This document shows positions 58,923 through 64,000 of a stretch of DNA of 64,000 nucleotides, piece by piece. The DNA is taken from NCBI GenBank assembly GCA_951213105.1, contig OX578146.1:107256197-107320196 (forward strand), written 5' to 3'. The DNA comes from Amaurobius ferox. Its lineage: Eukaryota; Arthropoda; Arachnida; Araneae; Amaurobiidae. The notes beneath the pieces are model-generated. The model was given only the letters and a program-made list of their open reading frames with translations. It did no database searches and was not told where the DNA came from. Position 1 is the first letter of the stretch. Every line of letters begins with the position of its first letter. Both the position numbers and the translations under genes were made by a program.

Positions 58923-59330
58923 TATATGCGACACCAGTGAAAAATTATTTTATTTAATCCCCATGACAATATAAATAAAATAAAGGGTTAAAAATAATAA
59001 TAAATGCCCAATTTTAAAAAAGGCATTTTTTTTTTAAACATTCGCCAATATTAGTTATATTTAGCAATTAAAATGTCAAAGTGTTTCATTTAACAAGACA
59101 TAATATATTAGATATTTTTAAAACAATATTAAGTGAAATGTTAAACAGTCCTAATGTGGAATTTCTGCTTAAATTTATGAAATGAAAAAATAAATAAATA
59201 AATACACATTTGTTTTCGTATCCTCTCTGTCATCACTAAAAAAAAAATTTCGGCGACCCCTTAATAGACCCTTGCGACCCCAATTGGAATAGCGAAGGCT
59301 TGAGAACCCCCCAAAGCTTGAGCGCCACTG
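58622..59330. mobile_element. hAT-like non-autonomous element, 709 bp
   Basis: The left end CAGTGGTGCGC and the right end reversed CAGTGGCGCTC form hAT-type terminal inverted repeats. Flanking 8-mers are atctatat (58614-58621) and atcaatat (59331-59338), a 7/8 match to the 8-bp target duplication expected of hAT elements. The interior includes a G15 run and a TA microsatellite and has no transposase. Confidence 0.82.
58841..58927. repeat. TA microsatellite
   Basis: About 85 bp of TA inside the hAT-like element. Confidence 0.97.
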
Positions 59331-59420
59331 ATCAATATCGTGTAACTGAGTGAAACTGACTGACAGATTAAGTGATGAATAACTTTGCATGCACGTGGGA
59401 CTTGACCGATAAGTAAAGAA

Positions 59421-59451
<31 letters not shown>

Positions 59452-60359
59452 CTTTGGAATTTTGTTCGAAAAGTTTATAAATCTCGAAATTTTGTGTTCC
59501 AATATTTTTCCACCTGTTATTCGGAAATGACTCTAGACACACAAAATTCGTCTGTATACCATAATGAGTATAAAAACATCGACTGTAATGTGACGCAACC
59601 CAAATTTCTCATACTGGAGTTCATTTTTTCTTTTGTTTTTACACATTTTACAAGAAAAAAATTTGAAAAACCAGTACCATGGATCCAAATGATTACAATT
59701 ATAGCTTATTATCCTTCACTTAAAAGGGCTTAAAGTCTTTCAATTGATACCAAGTTTGACAATGAACACCCTCTGGGGAATAGGGGGGGGAGGAGGTAAC
59801 TTTGCTCCACGTGTGTGTGGGGGGGGGGGGGGAGGGGGGGCTAATGACGTCAAGAAAACAAAAATTGTATCGTAGCTATTTTTCACTACAATGATTGAAA
59901 CTGTTAAGTTTCGTAATCATTGGAATGAAATATGCATAAAAGGGGTTAGCTGATTTTCGTCAGCATCAAATAACTCCTTTTATGCATAATTATGTCAAAT
60001 TTTGTTCTATACTGCCATGTTAAGAAAATATAAAAAAAAAAAAGTTAAGAAAATATAAATATGAAAAATAAATTTCGACGTTTTCGCTCGAATTAAGGGG
60101 AAAAAAAATTCTAGCTAGTTCTATATTTTTCGTTAATACAGCAGAATATAAAGTTTTGTGAAAATCCGTGAATATTTGTGGTAGTTATCGTGCGTACAAG
60201 AAATAGACCGCAGACATCACTCCAAAAACAGTCAAAAAGTATTCATGAGGTCCGTAAACACACATTGGCATCAAAATCTCGAAACCGAAAATTTCCGTGA
60301 AAAACAATACTTGTTCCATATTATACGTATAAGAAAATAAAAAGTAATTGCTCCGCATT
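59331..60359. other. Unassigned sequence
   Basis: TAA repeats at about 59424-59450 and a G-rich run at 59785-59840. Short frames lack domains. Confidence 0.4.
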
Positions 60360-61533
60360 CCGACACATGCGAAAGACCGTATACGTGTTAATTTCTCATT
60401 ATAAGTGCAATCGATTAAATCGATTCATTCAGTCGAATGGAGTTAGTTCCTTATTAGAATGTTCTAGTTATCCATATAAATGGATAAGTCACTGACAGAA
60501 TGTGTGAATATGACGTCATAGTTGGTATATTATATTTGTAAGGATTAATTTTCGTTTTAGATTCTAGAATGAAGAGGCCTCGCATCTTGAATCAAGGACT
60601 ATTAATGGTTATGTTAATAGGGTTCTTACGTTTTTTACTTTCTTACAAGAAAAAAAAATCTGATGTGAGCAACACATGACTTTCCTTATATAATGTAATG
60701 CATTTACTACTTTTACATAAAAAAGATAGGTTGTTCTTACAGTAGATACTAATATTCTTTCCAAGATATTGAATTTTCGACAATTAGTCGTCATTTTCAT
60801 TGATTGAGCGTCATTTTTATCCATTTGGCGAGATTTTCGTTAATTTGGCAACATTTCAAAAACTCGCCAAGTTGGCGACATTCCGCCAAAATCTCTCCAA
60901 GCGTTATGGACAAAGAAATAAGTTATTCTTACAGCAGATTTTTTCTTACAGATCTTTTTTCATGAATGGAACAAGCTAGATCCACGAGAATGATGTCATC
61001 TAATTTATCGCATGGTATTTATTACATATGAAAAGTGAACATGTTTCTCAATAGGAAATATTTTTATTTTATTTTATATGACTTTTTGATAATTTTTTTG
61101 AAAAATGTGCAATATCTCAAGAACGGTTCATGTTAGCGTTCTAAAATTTATGTCAATCGTTTTCTAAAGAAAAATTACATAAAAATGTCTATTTTCGTAA
61201 CTTTATTAGTGGTTTTGATTTTTTGACGATTTTTTCAAAATTTCATTCGAAAATTTAGGGGTGTTCTGAACATTCGATTGCGTGTAAAAACAATAGGCTT
61301 CCAGTGTTTACGGATTATGATTTTTGTACCAAATTTGGTTCGAATCGGTTCATTCGTTCGTCAGTTATCGTCTCCACAGACTCACTGACACACACACACA
61401 CACACACAGACATCACTTCAAAAATGTTTGATTCGTGATCAGGGATGCTTGAAACGTGCTCTCCCGTCGAAAACTCGATTTCGAATTTTCGACCCCGTCA
61501 CAATACTTTCCTTATACATTATATAGATAAGGA
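60360..61533 (-). repeat. Segmental duplication copy 1, including an R1 element
   Basis: About 290 bp of unique-looking sequence (ttaatttctcattataagtg, ataaatggataagtcactga, atatgacgtcatag) followed by R1 (about 60650-61533, shorter around 60940 than its relatives). The same order occurs at 62440-63722. Confidence 0.8.
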
Positions 61534-61989
61534 AAGTAACAATATGTGTGTCTGTTTTTTGGTGTGTCTGTCTGACATGCGTCTCTTGGCGATACATTTA
61601 ACACACGATATCGCCAACTTATTGATTGTTTCGAAATGCCACTGATTTAAAATAATGGAAATTTTAAACGATTTGGAAATAATTTGATCTCTGAAAATTA
61701 AAATAAATTTTTATGATATTTATTGATAAAATATATTGCTTTGTGGGAATTATTTAAATATTCTTGATTCAAAATATAGCGAGTTTTAAAAATCAATAAA
61801 CGTTTTGCTGTTACTGATTATAATAACCATAACAAATTTTCAATAGATTGCTCGATTTTTACTGGAGATATCGCGTTGTCATGTAAAAATAAAAGTTCTA
61901 ATATTTCGGGAAAGTATTATGAAAATTTCCTAACAATGGTGTCCAAAAGTATGTATAATTGGTTTGATAATCCGTATTTTAGATTTCAC
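61534..61989. other. Unassigned spacer between duplicated segments
   Basis: Contains one further TTGGCGAT motif (61587) and possible Helitron-like TG-rich sequence at 61540-61580. No gene is recognised. Confidence 0.4.
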
Positions 61990-62197
61990 CCACGACCCGC
62001 GGTGGCGGACAAAATGGGGGAGGGGAAGAAGTCGAAATGCATTTCCATACTTTTCAGAAGCCATGACTTTCAGACCCATATATTTAACGTGCCCGTACTC
62101 CGCGTGAACACTGGGACGGTTTGGGCAGAACCAGAAATCGAACTCCTCCGAGTGCAATCCCCGTGCTCTAACCACTAGGCTATCCTGTCCCCTGAGT
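61990..62197 (-). repeat. tRNA-derived SINE, minus strand
   Basis: Minus-strand A box TAGCCTAGTGGTTAG (62182-62168), a B-box relic around 62134-62145, and the body block GTGTTCACGCGGAGTACG. The 3' body is truncated or diverged. Confidence 0.78.
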
Positions 62198-62439
62198 GGT
62201 GTTTATTTTATGTTCTGTATCTATCTGTATTATTCATGTAACGGGTGCTTATTTAAGACACGGGCAACGCGGGTAATTCATTCTCGTCCTTCTATAAATT
62301 AATAAGATGAATTTAATATTTCAACAGGAAAGTCAATTCGATACGCTTTTATAAACTTCCGTCTGTAATAATTACCATATGAACGTCACTTAACTCTTGG
62401 CACAAATTGATATATATACATCCATAAAAGAAGCAACTC
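62198..62439. other. Possible degenerate Helitron end
   Basis: gacacgggcaacgcgggtaa followed by ttcattctcgtcc (62255-62290) looks like a Helitron 3' hairpin with a mutated CTAG. Too weak to call firmly. Confidence 0.3.
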
Positions 62440-63722
62440 GAATAAAATTAAATGTCCATTCAATCAGACATATTCAAACGACTTAAGTGCTAATTTCTCA
62501 TTACGAGTGCCTTTAAATCGATTCATTGAGTCAAGTGGAGTTGTTTCCTTTACTGGGATGTTCAACTTCATTTGTATTCATATAAATGGATAAGTCACTG
62601 ATAGAATATACGAATATGACGTCATAGAAGTCATCTTGCATTCATTGGAATCAATTTTCGCTTTAGTGTCTGGAATGATATGAGGCTTCGCATCTCGATT
62701 CACGATTATTGAGGAATTTGTGAATGGGAGTTCTTAGTTTTAACGGATTATGGGAGAATAGAATTGTTAAAGCGCGTCTTAATATCAAATCGATATTAAG
62801 AAAATTTGATGTGCACAGCGCATGACTTTCACTATATATTGCAATTAATTTGCTTCTTTCACAGTGAAAAAATAATGTATAATTTCCACGGCACAATATT
62901 TTAACGTTGAAAAGTACACTAATATTGGGCGATTTTCTGAATGACAACAAGCAAAACTATTTCGAAGTATCCAATTAATTCATCAATTTGGCGCCATTTC
63001 CGCTAATTTAACGCAATTTTTTCAATTTTGACTAATTTTCGTCAATCTCAGGGGACGAGTCGCCAAGTTCTCCAAATGTATCGCCAAGCATTACACGCAC
63101 AAAAAAAAAAAAAGAGCTTTTCTTATACATAAATTACTATTGATGAATTGTTGGTCGTAAAAATACAAAACTATTGCACAAGTATTTTTTATTGAAAGTG
63201 AAACGAACTAGATCCATAGGAATGATGTCAACAAATTTGTCGCATAAAAATGCATAAAAATTGAACATATTTCAGGATAGTTATTACTTTTTTTAATTTT
63301 ATGTAATATTTTTGATAAATTTATTATAAGAAAAACGGACAATACCTTGAGAACGGTTCATGCTAGCTTTCTAAAGTTTGTGTCATCTAATGAAAAATTA
63401 TATAAGAAATGATGATTGACATAACATTATTAAAAGTTCTGATTTTTTAATGAATTTTTTAAATTTTCATTCGAAAATTTGGGGATCATCCGAAGATTCG
63501 ATAACTTTTAACATTAATAGGCTTCCAGTATTCACCAATTGTAATATGTGTACCAAATTTCGTTCGAAACGCTCTATTCGTTCGTGAGATATCCCCCCCC
63601 CCCCCCCACACACACACACAACACTTCAAAAACGTTCAAATTTGAGTTCAGAGATGTTTGAAACGTGCTTTTCCGCCAAAAACTCGAATTCGAATTTTCG
63701 ACCTGGTCACAATACTTTCCCC
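62440..63722 (-). repeat. Segmental duplication copy 2, including an R1 element
   Basis: Repeats the order of 60360-61533 at moderate divergence: ctaatttctcattacgagtg, ataaatggataagtcactga, atatgacgtcatag, then R1 from about 62800. The R1 hairpin end is interrupted by a TA expansion at 63724. Confidence 0.8.

Positions 63723-63723
<1 letters not shown>

Positions 63724-63791
<68 letters not shown>
63724..63791. repeat. TA microsatellite
   Basis: TA run expanded within or beside the terminal hairpin of the R1 copy. Confidence 0.97.
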
Positions 63792-63796
<5 letters not shown>

Positions 63797-64000
63797 TTAT
63801 TTATCCTCAAACATACATGGTACTGAGCAATTGAGGTGCTAGGATTGTATATTTCTGTAGATCGCTAAAATTTAACATTCATACATCTAAGCTAGCCCTT
63901 TAAACCTAGCTTTGCTCGTTCATAATGGCTAGTGGTCACTAAGTGTGACATCCACACACTTAACCAAATATGTTGATAGCCAGTTTTAAATTGCTAGCAG
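63792..64000. other. Unassigned sequence to the window end
   Basis: Nothing recognised. Confidence 0.4.

Overview
This window reads as repeat-dominated, AT-rich intergenic DNA from an animal. I find no intact protein-coding gene and no host exon I can name. An arthropod, most likely an arachnid such as a spider, is my inference. It rests on the base composition, long TA microsatellites, tRNA-derived SINEs, Helitrons with ends of the type common in arthropods, and a Penelope-like retroelement of the class with an N-terminal GIY-YIG endonuclease. I could not test this assignment by database search.

Layout. Positions 1-8.3 kb hold a 42-bp minisatellite, a ~260-bp repeat pair, one old ~1.3-kb interspersed repeat and much unassigned sequence, followed by a SINE (8.34-8.64 kb). 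Positions 9.1-14.8 kb are a Penelope-like element (PLE) cluster. It contains a broken minus-strand element with the order endonuclease, CxC linker, reverse transcriptase (12.57 down to 10.04 kb), two more 3'-end fragments, and a ~610-bp non-coding direct repeat resembling PLE pseudo-LTRs. TA microsatellites edge these pieces. Positions 15.1-18.1 kb carry a Helitron 3' end, a SINE, a 511-bp TIR element and a 31-bp minisatellite. Positions 18.1-25.7 kb are an old copy of a dispersed family (here called R1), split by a 5'-truncated LTR retrotransposon and by a ~970-bp TIR element. A 381-bp sequence is repeated on both sides of the LTR insert.

Positions 27.35-49.26 kb (21.9 kb) are a nested stack that can be resolved almost to the base. 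Two Helitrons lie head to tail. The second is opened at an A^T site by three head-to-tail copies of a different Helitron, each carrying a tandem array of tRNA-SINE-derived units (6, 8 and 4 units). The middle copy is opened by a 10.16-kb non-coding LTR retrotransposon with apparently identical 834-bp LTRs and a 5-bp target duplication (GACGG). That retrotransposon itself contains a repeated LTR-end/PBS/leader module.

Positions 49.3-64 kb hold a SINE, a ~350-bp-arm foldback element, a 108-bp tandem repeat, five R1 copies, a hAT-like element with an 8-bp target duplication, and a ~1.2-kb segmental duplication.

No genes act together as a pathway here. The interest lies in how the mobile elements nested, tandemised and amplified internal modules. 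All mobile elements in the window appear non-autonomous or dead.
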